Assembly: GCF_045689235.1 (NCBI RefSeq)
Contig: NZ_CP136864.1
Coordinates: forward strand, 1,054,001 to 1,118,000
Source: Congregibacter variabilis
GTDB taxonomy: Bacteria > Pseudomonadota > Gammaproteobacteria > Pseudomonadales > Halieaceae
Length of the DNA stretch: 64,000 nucleotides
Direction: 5' to 3'
The position numbers were made by a program, and so were the translations under genes. Shown here piece after piece: positions 1 to 8,271 of the stretch. The notes under the pieces were generated by a model. It was not told where the DNA came from. It did no database searches and saw only the letters and a program-made list of their open reading frames with translations. The stretch's first letter is position 1. Every line of letters starts with the position of its first letter.

Positions 1-267
1 GCGCCGATATCCAGACACCACGAGACCTCGCGACAAACGAGAAAGCCAGCTGAGCTTCTCCAGCCCAATGGATACAAGCAGCAACAACACCAAGGTAACA
101 AGGCCGATGTTTGTCGCTTTATCCAGTACTTCCGGCGTGTCCACCAGCCCGGCAAAGTAAACTGCCCCCATGGCCCCGGCAAACAACCAGGCAGGGGCAT
201 AAGAGGTGAAGATGAGGCCGTAAAAAAGACCCAGAAAGATCGTGGCTATGAAAAGCTGTTCAGGCAT
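1..267 (-). CDS. SLC13-family permease, N-terminal fragment (runs off left edge)
   Basis: The complement reads from an ATG at 267 for 89 residues to the window edge without a stop; this frame continues beyond the window. The product starts MPEQLFIATIFLGLFYG and has three hydrophobic stretches (about residues 4-22, 27-42 and 53-68) followed by the basic segment EKLSWLSRLSRG. The pattern of a short first helix, a conserved loop with 'TPEVLDKATN' and a helix ending in 'IGLEKLSW' resembles the start of SLC13/DASS-type anion permeases (sulfate or dicarboxylate uptake in the inner membrane), some of which carry TrkA-C domains further on. No strong ribosome site precedes the ATG. The family call rests on the N-terminus only, so the substrate cannot be given. 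Confidence 0.6.
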   Translation of the reverse strand, partial: MPEQLFIATIFLGLFYGLIFTSYAPAWLFAGAMGAVYFAGLVDTPEVLDKATNIGLVTLVLLLLVSIGLEKLSWLSRLSRGLVVSGYRR

Positions 268-432
268 AAAAATCTGGTCACCGATTGAATATGCGAGCAT
301 ACGCGCTGGCGGCATGCGGCCTCAAGCGTCGTCTTCAGCAGTACCATGGATTGCCACAGCGACTGTATGCTTTAAACTCTCTGCGCGCTCAACAGCGTTC
401 TAACAACAACTATCGAATTTAAGGAGTCACCT

Positions 433-804
433 ATGATCGGCTATGTAACAGTCGGCGTCAGCGACATGGATCGCGCCAAGACCTTCTACTCAGAATTACT
501 CAAAGATATGGGCGCATCAGTTGTCGTTGACATGGACCGCATTGCGTTCATCGGCAAAAGCATGGCTGAACCTATGCTTGCTGTGTGTCTGCCCTTCAAC
601 GAAGAGCCCAATCATCCGGGTAACGGGAACATGGTCGCGATTACCGCGAGCAGCAAAGAGCATGCAGATGCTTTGTATGCCAAAGCCATTGAATTGGGTG
701 CGACTTGCGACGGCGAACCCGGGCAACGAATACCTGATGTATTTTATGGCGCTTACGTGCGCGACCCTGATGGCAATAAACTGGCCTTCTTTGTCTTTGG
801 CTAA
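433..804 (+). CDS. VOC-family (glyoxalase/bleomycin-resistance fold) protein
   Basis: A 123-residue single-domain protein with the vicinal-oxygen-chelate fold: an opening strand 'MIGYVTVGVSDMDRAKTFYSELL', a central 'HADALYAKAIELGA' helix and the closing 'AYVRDPDGNKLAFFVFG' strand, typical of the glyoxalase_2 group. These proteins bind a metal between paired beta-alpha-beta-beta-beta modules and act as lyases, dioxygenases or resistance proteins; the exact reaction cannot be read from sequence. The start is well supported: AAGGAG lies at 421-426, six bases before the ATG. It stands alone, 64 bases before a methyltransferase on the same strand. A second VOC protein lies at 48167-48559, but the two are not close copies. 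Confidence 0.85.
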   Translation: MIGYVTVGVSDMDRAKTFYSELLKDMGASVVVDMDRIAFIGKSMAEPMLAVCLPFNEEPNHPGNGNMVAITASSKEHADALYAKAIELGATCDGEPGQRIPDVFYGAYVRDPDGNKLAFFVFG

Positions 805-833
805 TCATCTGCCAAAAATGTTTACTACACTTC

Positions 834-849
834 GCGCCCCGAGGGGCGC
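834..849. repeat. GC-rich hairpin between VOC and methyltransferase genes
   Basis: GCGCCC-CGAG-GGGCGC forms a 6-bp stem with a 4-base loop in the 64-base gap. No T-tract follows, so it is at most a weak or Rho-assisted terminator for the VOC gene. Confidence 0.35.
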
Positions 850-868
850 AGTGTCAGGTCGCTAAGCT

Positions 869-1633
869 ATGCAGCTCTTCAAATCTCTAGAAGTAAAGAT
901 ACGTAGCTGGCGCAATCAACTGATCTCACCGATGAAGTATCGTGGGGACGCAGTGCATTGCCCAGTCTGCGATCACAGCTTTTCTCACTTCCTGGCCGCA
1001 GGCAGCGGACAGAGAGCTCGTCCTGGCGCCGTATGTCCACTATGCCGGAGTCGCGAGCGCGACCGACTCAGCTGGCTATTTCTCGAGCAGCGTCAGAGTG
1101 AACTTCTGCAGTGGCACATGCAGTTTCTGCACGTCGCGCCAGAACCCAGGCTGAGTGAATTCTTCTTTAACGCCATTGGTGAGGGCTACATCACCGCCGA
1201 CCTAATGCGAAAAGACGTGATGGTTCGTATGGACGTTCAGGACATGCTGTACCCCAATGAGACTATGGATGCGATCTATTGCAACCACGTGTTTCAAGAT
1301 GTACCCGATGACCACAAGGCGATCGCGGAATGCTTTAGGGTACTTCGTCCCGGCGGCTGGGCTGTGGTTAACGTGCCCCTGTTTGCTGAAGAAACGCAAG
1401 AGGCCAATACGCCAGGCAATGTCCGCGCCGCCTGGGATAAGCGCCCTGACGAACACGTGAGAAATTATGGCCCTGACTATCGCGACCGTCTGGAAGCTGC
1501 AGGCTTCCTTGTAGAGGTTTTCACGCCGGAAGATTTGGAACCGGATTTGTCAAAGCGAAAGCGTTTTGGTGTAGACGGGCCTCGTACGGGCTTTGTGCAC
1601 TTTGTGCGTAAACCTGCAGCGCCGTCGGCGTAG
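869..1633 (+). CDS. class I SAM-dependent methyltransferase with N-terminal zinc knuckles
   Basis: A 254-residue protein. Residues about 30-60 hold two Cys-x-x-Cys pairs (HCPVC and VCPLC, the second followed by RSRERDR) that look like a small zinc-binding module. The rest is a Methyltransf_11-like Rossmann domain: 'LHVAPEPRLSEFF' takes the place of the usual glycine loop, 'MDVQDMLYPNETMDAIYCNHVFQDV' is the motif II/III region, and 'ECFRVLRPGGWAVVNVPL' is the post-III strand typical of these enzymes. The substrate is unknown. The next genes, on the opposite strand, are a sulfotransferase and an O-antigen-ligase-like protein, so a role in surface-glycan modification is possible but unproven. 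Confidence 0.8.
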   Translation: MQLFKSLEVKIRSWRNQLISPMKYRGDAVHCPVCDHSFSHFLAAGSGQRARPGAVCPLCRSRERDRLSWLFLEQRQSELLQWHMQFLHVAPEPRLSEFFFNAIGEGYITADLMRKDVMVRMDVQDMLYPNETMDAIYCNHVFQDVPDDHKAIAECFRVLRPGGWAVVNVPLFAEETQEANTPGNVRAAWDKRPDEHVRNYGPDYRDRLEAAGFLVEVFTPEDLEPDLSKRKRFGVDGPRTGFVHFVRKPAAPSA

Positions 1634-1702
1634 CTACCCGCGATCCGGAAAAACTCGAGCAATGAGCGCTCGTAAAGCAACAGCCCTGCCCCCACCCCAG
1701 GA

Positions 1703-2398
1703 CTACGCGTTAAATTGGTAGTCCATGTAAGCAATCTCTCGAGAAAACAAGTCTTCGATGCGCGCTTTGCTACGCTCATCGTAGTACTCACTGTAATGCT
1801 TCCTCTCTTTTGCTACACCGGTTTTTTCTCTAGGCAGTGGTTCCGGCAATTCAAGGTTTAATCGCTCTCGCAGTTCCGCCAGTGCACCCGTCAGCTCCCG
1901 AAATTCAAACACGCGATCGACCATCACGGCATCGCCATCAAAGTACAGTTGAGCATCGCGAGGCAATCGATGGGGCTTCTTGTCTATGTAATCAGCAAAG
2001 GACGGCATGGAACGTCCCTGTCCATGCAGCTTCCAAAGGTAGTAGGAAACAACCTTGTCCCAGGGATTTCGTTCGAAGCAAAATGTGAAATAGCTGTTCC
2101 ACACCTCATCCCCAACAAGTTCACGTATACGTGTTGCAGGCATGTGCTCATAGTAAAAAGCACCCAAAAGCGGTGAATGCCGATCCACAATTTTACGAAC
2201 AAACTTCGATCCGTTGTAAGCGGGACCGATCAGGGAATCAGGTCCGTAGTTGCGGGGTATACCGTCACCAATATTGTCTTCCATATGAGACACGATATCG
2301 TGTTCATCGCACTCCCGTGCCAACGCGACTTCCAGAGAGCTCCCTGCTGTCTTATGCGTTTTGACAAAGATGAACCGATGCCGATGACTGATGATCAC
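1703..2398 (-). CDS. sulfotransferase family protein (PAPS-dependent)
   Basis: A 231-residue cytoplasmic protein. The N-terminus 'FIFVKTHKTAGSSLEVALA' is the 5'-phosphosulfate-binding loop of carbohydrate-type sulfotransferases, and 'FCFERNPWDKVVSYY' is the 3'-phosphate-binding segment with the RNPxxxxxSxY pattern. The family moves sulfate from PAPS to a hydroxyl of a glycan or small molecule. Its ATG overlaps the stop of the O-antigen-ligase-like gene upstream (four bases, ATGA), so the two are probably translationally coupled. This coupling suggests that the acceptor is a surface polysaccharide; that is an inference. The length is normal for this compact group. Confidence 0.85.
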   Translation of the reverse strand: MIISHRHRFIFVKTHKTAGSSLEVALARECDEHDIVSHMEDNIGDGIPRNYGPDSLIGPAYNGSKFVRKIVDRHSPLLGAFYYEHMPATRIRELVGDEVWNSYFTFCFERNPWDKVVSYYLWKLHGQGRSMPSFADYIDKKPHRLPRDAQLYFDGDAVMVDRVFEFRELTGALAELRERLNLELPEPLPREKTGVAKERKHYSEYYDERSKARIEDLFSREIAYMDYQFNA

Positions 2399-3672
2399 AA
2401 TGGAGTCTCCCTCGGTTCTCTATGACTTAATGCCAGAAGATACAGTCCAATAAATAGCCATAGAAGCTGCGCATGCCAGGATGAATACCACGCCAAGTGG
2501 GTATTTAAGGGGAACAGCATGCCCAGGAGTGTCACGGCGTAAGGAAGTGCTCTGGACCGAGCCTGGGCATCTGCGCGCTGCCAGCTTACCCATAACAACG
2601 CCACGAGAACGGCATAGCCGGCCAGGCCAAACACACCGGTCTCTGACCACAACTCTAACAAAAGCTGGTGAGCGTGAGAGGCTCGCGCTCCGCCGGCAGC
2701 CCCCGCCGGGCGCGCCCAGGTATCAGTCTCTGCGGCAAAATCGGCATAAGCATAGCGGAAGCCCCTGGGACCGACCCCGTTAATCCAATGCGCCTCACCA
2801 ATAGCAACCGCGGTACGCCATATCGGCAATCGAAGCCCCGTTGCTCTGTTAACTGTCGTGTAGTCTGGTTCATCCAGCGCGGTGGCAATCACAACGCTGC
2901 GCTCTCGCACCCACTCACTGCTGCCAAATGCCAGAACCAAGGCAAGGCCAGCTACGCCGAGTAGACTCACAACACGAAGCAGACCAAGACGACCGCGGAA
3001 AAAGTAATAAACCCCCAGCGCTGCCAATTCGACCCCCGCGCTGATCCACGCCGCACGCTTACCCGACAGCACAATTAACGTTAAAACCAGCAGTAGGAAA
3101 ATACCCACCACCACCGCCGGCCAAGCCCGCAAGCCATAAACCAGGCCTATGGGTAACAAAAACGCCACAGCGATGCCGAATTTGATGTTGTCGTCGTCAC
3201 CGAACAAGCCGTTGATGTAACCCTCACCCACGCCATAACCGAGAACATTGCTTCCGGTAACAAATTGCAAGAGTCCATCCAGACACCACAAAGTCAGTAG
3301 TAGCGCCACCGCCATACCCAGCAGATTCAAGAGCTGATCACGGTCCGCCGGCTGTCTGCCGTAGCACTGGTACCAGTACAGCAAGGCCGCGCAGCTCAAG
3401 CCATAACGCAAGGTTCCAAGTGTAGTGATGAGTGATTTTTGCGGTGCTACGGCATCAGGCAAAGACAGAAGCATGGGCAGTGCAAAGGCAGTCAAGAGGG
3501 CCATCAAAAACCCTGCGTGGCTTGCACCAGCCATACCTTTGGACTTTACGAGTCCTAGCACGCCCGCAACCGCCAAAAGGCCCAAGGGAATCTCAAGCAT
3601 GCGTCCAAATGGCAAAAGGACCATGGCCAGCACAAGCAGCAGCGCAGGAAGGGGAACTTGAAACAAACGCAT
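2395..3672 (-). CDS. O-antigen ligase family protein (Wzy_C)
   Basis: A multi-spanning inner-membrane protein of 425 residues from the ATG at 3672, preceded by GGAA; an in-frame TTG at 3684 is a weaker choice. It has about ten hydrophobic helices and a large periplasmic loop near residues 270-340 ending in 'ASHAHQLLLELWSETGVFGL', the His-containing signature of O-antigen ligases and related polymerases. Members join undecaprenyl-linked glycans to lipid A core, or act as polymerases or glycoprotein oligosaccharyltransferases. The partner sulfotransferase overlaps its end by four bases. No glycosyltransferase cluster surrounds it here, so its substrate is open. Confidence 0.85.
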   Translation of the reverse strand: MRLFQVPLPALLLVLAMVLLPFGRMLEIPLGLLAVAGVLGLVKSKGMAGASHAGFLMALLTAFALPMLLSLPDAVAPQKSLITTLGTLRYGLSCAALLYWYQCYGRQPADRDQLLNLLGMAVALLLTLWCLDGLLQFVTGSNVLGYGVGEGYINGLFGDDDNIKFGIAVAFLLPIGLVYGLRAWPAVVVGIFLLLVLTLIVLSGKRAAWISAGVELAALGVYYFFRGRLGLLRVVSLLGVAGLALVLAFGSSEWVRERSVVIATALDEPDYTTVNRATGLRLPIWRTAVAIGEAHWINGVGPRGFRYAYADFAAETDTWARPAGAAGGARASHAHQLLLELWSETGVFGLAGYAVLVALLWVSWQRADAQARSRALPYAVTLLGMLFPLNTHLAWYSSWHAQLLWLFIGLYLLALSHREPRETPL

Positions 3673-3790
3673 GGAGGATTCCAAAAATAGGCGCCGCTAC
3701 TATGCGATGTCAGGGCCCGGCAGTCAAAAAATCGCGAGGATGACATAGCTGCGGTAAACTGTGCGTCGCTCCTGTGACCATTACTGGCCC

Positions 3791-4408
3791 ATGCTTAAAC
3801 TCAAAAACTCACGACCACTGTTTGTTGGCGGCACACGCTATGTATTTCAGCACCCTGAGCATGCCAATCGATGCATAAAGGTACTGCGACCCGATCGCAC
3901 GGGCACGGCCCGAAAAATCCTCCGCAAAGACTTCAAGCGTCATTTGCCAGCACGATTTCTGGACGACCAACTGAAAGAAATCAAAGCGTATCGGGAGCTT
4001 CTGAGCCGGGCGAGCGAGACCTTGTGGCGTTACGTCCCCAGATACCATGGCACCGAAGAAACAGATATGGGTGTCGGCATTGTCACGCAGCTGATGCGTA
4101 ACGCAGACGGCAGCTGGCCCAAAAATCTCGAACAAATCCTGAGCAATGGTACGGACCCGGCGCTGGAAGCAGGTATCGAAGAGTTTGTAGACGCCGTTGG
4201 CAAGCTTCGCATTCTCAGCCGGGACCTTCTTCCGCACAACATTATCGCGGTGAAGGAGGACAGCGGGTATCGTGTGATGCTAGTAGACGGCATTGGCAAT
4301 GCTGAGCTCATTCCCTTGTCGACCTGGTCTGGCTTCTTTGCCCGACGAAAAACCCAACGCAAGATTCGTCGCTTCAGACAACGTTGTGCACTGCTTATTC
4401 CCTCCTAA
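3791..4408 (+). CDS. YrbL-like protein (PhoP regulatory network YrbL family)
   Basis: A protein of 205 residues from the ATG at 3791; an upstream in-frame GTG at 3761 is less likely. The pattern 'FVGGTRYVFQHPEHANRCIKVLRP' near the N-terminus and 'RDLLPHNIIAVKE...VMLVDGIGNAELIPL' near the end match the YrbL family. The family has a kinase-like fold: the Lys in CIKV and the 'HNI' and 'VDGIG' segments take the places of the nucleotide-binding Lys, catalytic-loop and DFG-like elements. Relatives often sit beside lipopolysaccharide core genes. Here it is divergent from the O-antigen-ligase-like gene, which agrees with an envelope role. The biochemical activity of the family is not settled. Confidence 0.8.
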   Translation: MLKLKNSRPLFVGGTRYVFQHPEHANRCIKVLRPDRTGTARKILRKDFKRHLPARFLDDQLKEIKAYRELLSRASETLWRYVPRYHGTEETDMGVGIVTQLMRNADGSWPKNLEQILSNGTDPALEAGIEEFVDAVGKLRILSRDLLPHNIIAVKEDSGYRVMLVDGIGNAELIPLSTWSGFFARRKTQRKIRRFRQRCALLIPS

Positions 4409-4424
4409 CTTTGGAGGCCGCTGT

Positions 4425-5372
4425 TCATTGCTGTGCTTGACTGTCACCACGACAATGCGCGTCTGACCACCCCAGAACTTCTCGAGTCAGCCGCATACGG
4501 CTCCAGGAAAAGGAATGATCGCCGGGAATCACTTTTGCGGTGAGATCAATTCGGGCAAACTTTTCATAGGCTTCTACCACAGGCTCAAACATTGTTACCG
4601 CTGGAGTAACTTGATCCTGCTGACCCACCAGCATCAAGACCGCCTTACCCTGCAAACCCGCAGCAAAACCACTGTTTTCCCAAAGAGAGGCGTCAGCAAA
4701 GGCCAACTCTTCTTCCATGCGCTCTGAGCTAAAACCTTGCAGCATATACAGCTCATCAGCATAGGCTTTTAGGCGCGAACTGATGGCTCCATCCCCTTTA
4801 GCAATGTCTGCCTGCCACAGGCCCAGGTTTGCCGGCGACAGAGCCATAACACAACGTAACTGTGCATCCCGGGCTCCCGTGGCCAGAGCTGCGTAACCGC
4901 CCAGGGAGTGGCCCAGCACCGACAAAGCATTTCGATCTACGCGCAGAGACAGCGCGTTTTTCTCTTCTCGGAGAAAGTCCAGCACCGCCAGGGTATCCAC
5001 AGGAAGCTGACTAAAGCGATACTGGCCCTCAGCGCCCCAGGCGCCACGATAATGAAAATACAAGGTATTAAAGCCGAAGCGCCGCAGAGCCTGGGCAATA
5101 TCCAGATTCCTCTCATTACCCGGAAGACCATGCTGTAACACCACCGTCGGGTGGGGCCCCGGCCCCACCGCAAGATACATGTGCGCTGGCATGCGCGAGC
5201 CACCGCTGGGAATAGCCAACTCAATCACCGAAGCCGGGTATTGGACATCGTGGGGCGGGTCCTGAGACAGCGCTTGCTCTAAAGTTGTAGCGAAACTCAG
5301 ACGGGGTATGAGCAGTAAGACCAGGCATATACCCATTAAAACGACAAAATTATTACTGTGCTGCCTCATCAC
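4425..5372 (-). CDS. exported alpha/beta hydrolase (dienelactone/peptidase S9-like)
   Basis: A 315-residue protein from a GTG at 5372 with an ATG directly after it; AGAGG lies upstream. The N-terminus has a hydrophobic signal segment (FVVLMGICLVLLLIPRLSFA). The mature part has 'VVLQHGLPGNERNLDIAQAL' (oxyanion HG), the nucleophile elbow 'VLGHSLGGYAAL', an acid region around 'LVGQQDQVTPA' and the catalytic His in 'VIPGDHSFSW'. The triad Ser-Asp-His is therefore complete. A periplasmic ester or amide hydrolase is likely, but its substrate is unknown. It ends just beside the convergent YrbL-like gene and is divergent from the HMG-CoA reductase gene. Confidence 0.85.
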   Translation of the reverse strand: MMRQHSNNFVVLMGICLVLLLIPRLSFATTLEQALSQDPPHDVQYPASVIELAIPSGGSRMPAHMYLAVGPGPHPTVVLQHGLPGNERNLDIAQALRRFGFNTLYFHYRGAWGAEGQYRFSQLPVDTLAVLDFLREEKNALSLRVDRNALSVLGHSLGGYAALATGARDAQLRCVMALSPANLGLWQADIAKGDGAISSRLKAYADELYMLQGFSSERMEEELAFADASLWENSGFAAGLQGKAVLMLVGQQDQVTPAVTMFEPVVEAYEKFARIDLTAKVIPGDHSFSWSRMRLTREVLGWSDAHCRGDSQAQQ

Positions 5373-5454
5373 GACTCGAGCCTCTTAATGGTCACTTCAA
5401 CGCTGAATGATCAAATCCCACACCACGGCAACCTCAAATCCCTGTCTTTCAGAA

Positions 5455-5483
5455 TTGACCTTGGCGCTCTGGTTACGTAGTTT
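5455..5483 (+). promoter_or_regulatory. candidate sigma70 promoter of the HMG-CoA reductase gene
   Basis: TTGACC at 5455-5460 and TAGTTT at 5478-5483 are separated by 17 bases, giving a good -35 and a fair -10 box. Transcription would start near 5490, leaving a short leader with a GGAG ribosome site before the ATG at 5511. Confidence 0.45.
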
Positions 5484-5510
5484 AGCCGCCTTTCTTGCGG
5501 AGACACGACT

Positions 5511-6695
5511 ATGAGCAAATCCATCCCCAGAGACGGTGGCGACGACTACAGCGCCGAGATTATCGCCAAGCGTCAACGCTTCATTGAAGAGACGACCGGC
5601 GCAGAGCTTGAGCACACCAAACAATATTCTTTTGACCCTCAGGAAATGGCTGGCAATATCGAAAACATGTTCGGTGTTGTGCAGGTTCCCATTGGCTTGG
5701 CCGGCCCACTACTGGTCAACGGCGAACACGCAAAAGGCGAGTTTTATGTGCCCATGGCGACGGTAGAGGGCACCATGTTGGCCAGCTACAACCGGGGAAT
5801 GAAGGTTATCCGGGAATCCGGCGGCGTGTTGACAACAGTGGTAGGTCAGGCAATGCAGCGGGCACCGTGCTTCGTGTTTCGCAATTCACGCGATGCCAGA
5901 GATTTTGAGCAGTGGCTGGTCGAGAACTTCCCGCAGATCAAAGCCGTGGCTGAAAGCACCACCTCGGTGGGTAAGCTCGACGAGATCGAGCACTACTGCG
6001 CGCACAACTTTGTATACACGCGCTTCGACTACAGCACCGGAGATGCCGCCGGACAAAACATGACCAGTCGCGCCACGTTTGTCGCCTGTGAGTGGATCCG
6101 TGAGAACTACCCGGCGCTCAAGAACTATTTGCTGTCAGGTAACTTCGATACAGAAAAGCGCACATCGTCAGTGAATATGCTGAAAAACCGCGGCAAGCGC
6201 GTGACAGCAGAAATCACTGTGCCGCGAGAAGTCCTGGAGCGTAATCTGCGTATCACGCCTGAGGCGATGCACTACGGCCAAGGGATCACAACGATTGCTT
6301 CCTTTTTGACCAACTCCTCTAACAACGCTGCGCACCCGGCCAACGGCCTGGCCGCGCTTTATCTGGCCACCGGTCAGGACATCGCGAACATTGGTGAATC
6401 CAACCAGTGCACGACCTACAACCGGGTAACACGGGAAGGTGATTATCATTTTTCGGTCACCCTGCCTGCCTTGATTGTTGCCAGCTATGGCGGTGGCACC
6501 AATCTACCGACGCAGCGTGAGTGTCTTAAGATCATGGATTGCCATGGCCAGGGCAAAGCCTTGAAGCTGGCGGAGATTGCCGCGGCGCTGGTTGTAGCCG
6601 GCGAGCTTTCCTTGGGAGCGGCAACACGAGTGGACAAGAAGACGCGCCAGAACGAGTGGGTTGACGCTCACGAGCGCCTGGGACGTAATCGATAA
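5511..6695 (+). CDS. hydroxymethylglutaryl-CoA reductase, class I-like
   Basis: A 394-residue soluble enzyme, aligning over its whole length with the catalytic domain of class I HMG-CoA reductase (HMG-CoA + 2 NADPH to mevalonate). Visible catalytic elements are E86 in 'MATVEGTMLASYNRG', K216 in 'DTEKRTSSVNML', D290 in 'ATGQDIAN' and H387 in 'DAHERLGRNR'; 'YGGGTNLPTQREC' is the conserved glycine stretch. No membrane anchor is present, as in archaeal forms. The segment after GQD is one residue shorter than the common GQDxAQN pattern. Most gammaproteobacteria make isoprenoids by the MEP route, and no other mevalonate gene lies nearby, so the physiological role is unclear. GGAG precedes the ATG. 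Confidence 0.88.
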   Translation: MSKSIPRDGGDDYSAEIIAKRQRFIEETTGAELEHTKQYSFDPQEMAGNIENMFGVVQVPIGLAGPLLVNGEHAKGEFYVPMATVEGTMLASYNRGMKVIRESGGVLTTVVGQAMQRAPCFVFRNSRDARDFEQWLVENFPQIKAVAESTTSVGKLDEIEHYCAHNFVYTRFDYSTGDAAGQNMTSRATFVACEWIRENYPALKNYLLSGNFDTEKRTSSVNMLKNRGKRVTAEITVPREVLERNLRITPEAMHYGQGITTIASFLTNSSNNAAHPANGLAALYLATGQDIANIGESNQCTTYNRVTREGDYHFSVTLPALIVASYGGGTNLPTQRECLKIMDCHGQGKALKLAEIAAALVVAGELSLGAATRVDKKTRQNEWVDAHERLGRNR

Positions 6696-6709
6696 AACTG
6701 TGAACCGGA

Positions 6710-6736
6710 TCACACTCTTCCACAGGGAGAGTGTGA
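6710..6736 (+). terminator. hairpin after the HMG-CoA reductase gene
   Basis: TCACACTCT (6710-6718) and AGAGTGTGA (6728-6736) form a perfect 9-bp stem with a 9-base loop, 14 bases after the stop codon. There is no following T-run, so it may act as a 3'-end stabiliser or a weak terminator. Confidence 0.45.
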
Positions 6737-6811
6737 ATCAAGAGTTTAGGGAATTAGCCTATAGACAATCCAATGCGGTAAGAGGATGGCGATGTACAGG
6801 GAACCAAAGCT

Positions 6812-7246
6812 ATGGTGTTAATAGTTATTGGCATCGTCACCGCCCTCGCTGCGCTGGCCGCGCTTATGCTAAGGCAGCGGGACAGCGGTAAAGCCGGACG
6901 CGATAAGCATCGACAAGGCAAGAAACTCGCGAGCAAACGACGCACTGTGCGTGAACCCCTGGGGCCTTATGCCGCAGTCTCGGTAAAGCCCTCGAGTAAT
7001 TCATGTTCCACTGCCTTTGAAATGTCCAATCTTCGCTACTTAAAATCTGCGGCGCCCTCGCTGCCGGTAAGTGGCTGCAAAAGTCCCGACTGCCAATGCA
7101 GTTTTATTCATCACCCGGATCGCCGCAGAAGCGATGATGATGATCGCCGCATGGGAATAGGGCTACAAACGCAGCTTTACGGTGCTAACGGGGAAGCAAA
7201 TCGTCGCGAGAATCGTCGCGGTCGTCGACTGGGCGATCGACATTAA
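6812..7246 (+). CDS. conserved membrane-anchored protein with Cys/His-rich segment, function unknown
   Basis: A 144-residue protein with one N-terminal transmembrane helix (LIVIGIVTALAALAALML) and a basic linker. A soluble part follows with 'YAAVSVKP..NSCSTAF..SNLRYLKSAAPSLPVSGC', then C-x4-C-x-C, a His pair and 'DRRRSDDDDRR'. The spaced cysteines and HHPDRR motif suggest a metal- or cluster-binding site; similar short proteins with the same Cys-His-DRR layout occur in other gammaproteobacteria, but I know no function. A purine-rich GGGAA element precedes the ATG. It is convergent with the dehydrogenase at 7266, 19 bases away. Confidence 0.65.
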   Translation: MVLIVIGIVTALAALAALMLRQRDSGKAGRDKHRQGKKLASKRRTVREPLGPYAAVSVKPSSNSCSTAFEMSNLRYLKSAAPSLPVSGCKSPDCQCSFIHHPDRRRSDDDDRRMGIGLQTQLYGANGEANRRENRRGRRLGDRH

Positions 7247-7265
7247 AAACCGCTGCTTGAGGATT

Positions 7266-8201
7266 TTAATATCCCCGCTCGAAGTCAATGACTCCGTCTA
7301 GTGCTTCACCCTTGCGGTACCTCTGCAGGTTATCAAGGAACACACCGGCGATACTCTCCATGGGGGTGGGCGCTGCGGTATGCGACGTAATGTAAACACC
7401 GGCGGTACTCCACAGCGGGTCATCATCAGCAAGGGGCTCTTTGTCGAGCACATCCAACACCAGCGCACGCAGTTGGCCTGATCCCAGAGCATTGAGTGCT
7501 GCAGGCAGATCCAGCGCATTAGCCCGCCCGACATTGATAACGATGGCACCAGGAGCCAGTTTGCCGAGCATATGTGCGTCAACCAAACCATCGGTGGCAG
7601 GCGTGTCGGGCAGGATCATAATCAGCACATCAAGCGCCTGAGCAAACTCCTGACGATTGACTGTTGCAAAGCAGGCACTGCACCCTTCCACCAGTCGGCC
7701 GTTGCTATTGAGCCCGCGAACCTCTTTAACAAAGTCTGAGAACGCAGCTGCCACGGCGGTACCAATACTGCCGACACCGGCCACGCCCACACGCAGTTCT
7801 GACAGACCTCGATCAATGCGAAAGTTCCATTGCCGCGCATTAGCATGCGCAAGCACCGAACGCTCTATGGCAAGCACCCAGCCAAGGGCATACTCGCTCA
7901 TACTTGCCCCAAAAATATCTTTCACGCCCGTGAGCACATAATCGCGCCGAGGCACTTCAAAAAACGGTGTCACGCCGGCCCAGGTGGACTGCAACCAACG
8001 CAAGTTAGGCATGTGTTCCAACAAGGGGGCAAGAACATCCGGAGCCCCCAGAGCGATCTCGGCACAGAGGCCTTTTTCATCAAGACTTTTGATATCCGAG
8101 TAATAACAAAACGAGACATCCTCGGGGATGCGCTGAGCCAAAGTGCCTTGTAGAGCTTCTTTGAGCGCTTCAACACGAGAACTCACTACGGTGATATCCA
8201 A
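7266..8201 (-). CDS. D-2-hydroxyacid dehydrogenase, NAD(P)-binding
   Basis: A 311-residue enzyme of the D-isomer-specific 2-hydroxyacid dehydrogenase family (GhrA-like size). The nucleotide fold shows 'VGVAGVGSIGTAVAAAF' near residue 140. The catalytic trio is complete: Arg in 'INVGRANALDL', Glu in 'LDVLDKEPLADDDPLW' and His in 'ITSHTAAPT'. The family reduces 2-keto acids such as glyoxylate, hydroxypyruvate or pyruvate, or runs in reverse; which substrate is used is not visible. It stands between the cysteine-rich protein and the usp gene, transcribed in the same direction as usp, but separated from it by 70 bases. Confidence 0.88.
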   Translation of the reverse strand: MDITVVSSRVEALKEALQGTLAQRIPEDVSFCYYSDIKSLDEKGLCAEIALGAPDVLAPLLEHMPNLRWLQSTWAGVTPFFEVPRRDYVLTGVKDIFGASMSEYALGWVLAIERSVLAHANARQWNFRIDRGLSELRVGVAGVGSIGTAVAAAFSDFVKEVRGLNSNGRLVEGCSACFATVNRQEFAQALDVLIMILPDTPATDGLVDAHMLGKLAPGAIVINVGRANALDLPAALNALGSGQLRALVLDVLDKEPLADDDPLWSTAGVYITSHTAAPTPMESIAGVFLDNLQRYRKGEALDGVIDFERGY

Positions 8202-8271
8202 CTGCTTCCCTCCTCAAGGCTCAACCGCAGTAGTTTCGCACAGCCTTGCAAGGAATCCCCAACGGGTGATC

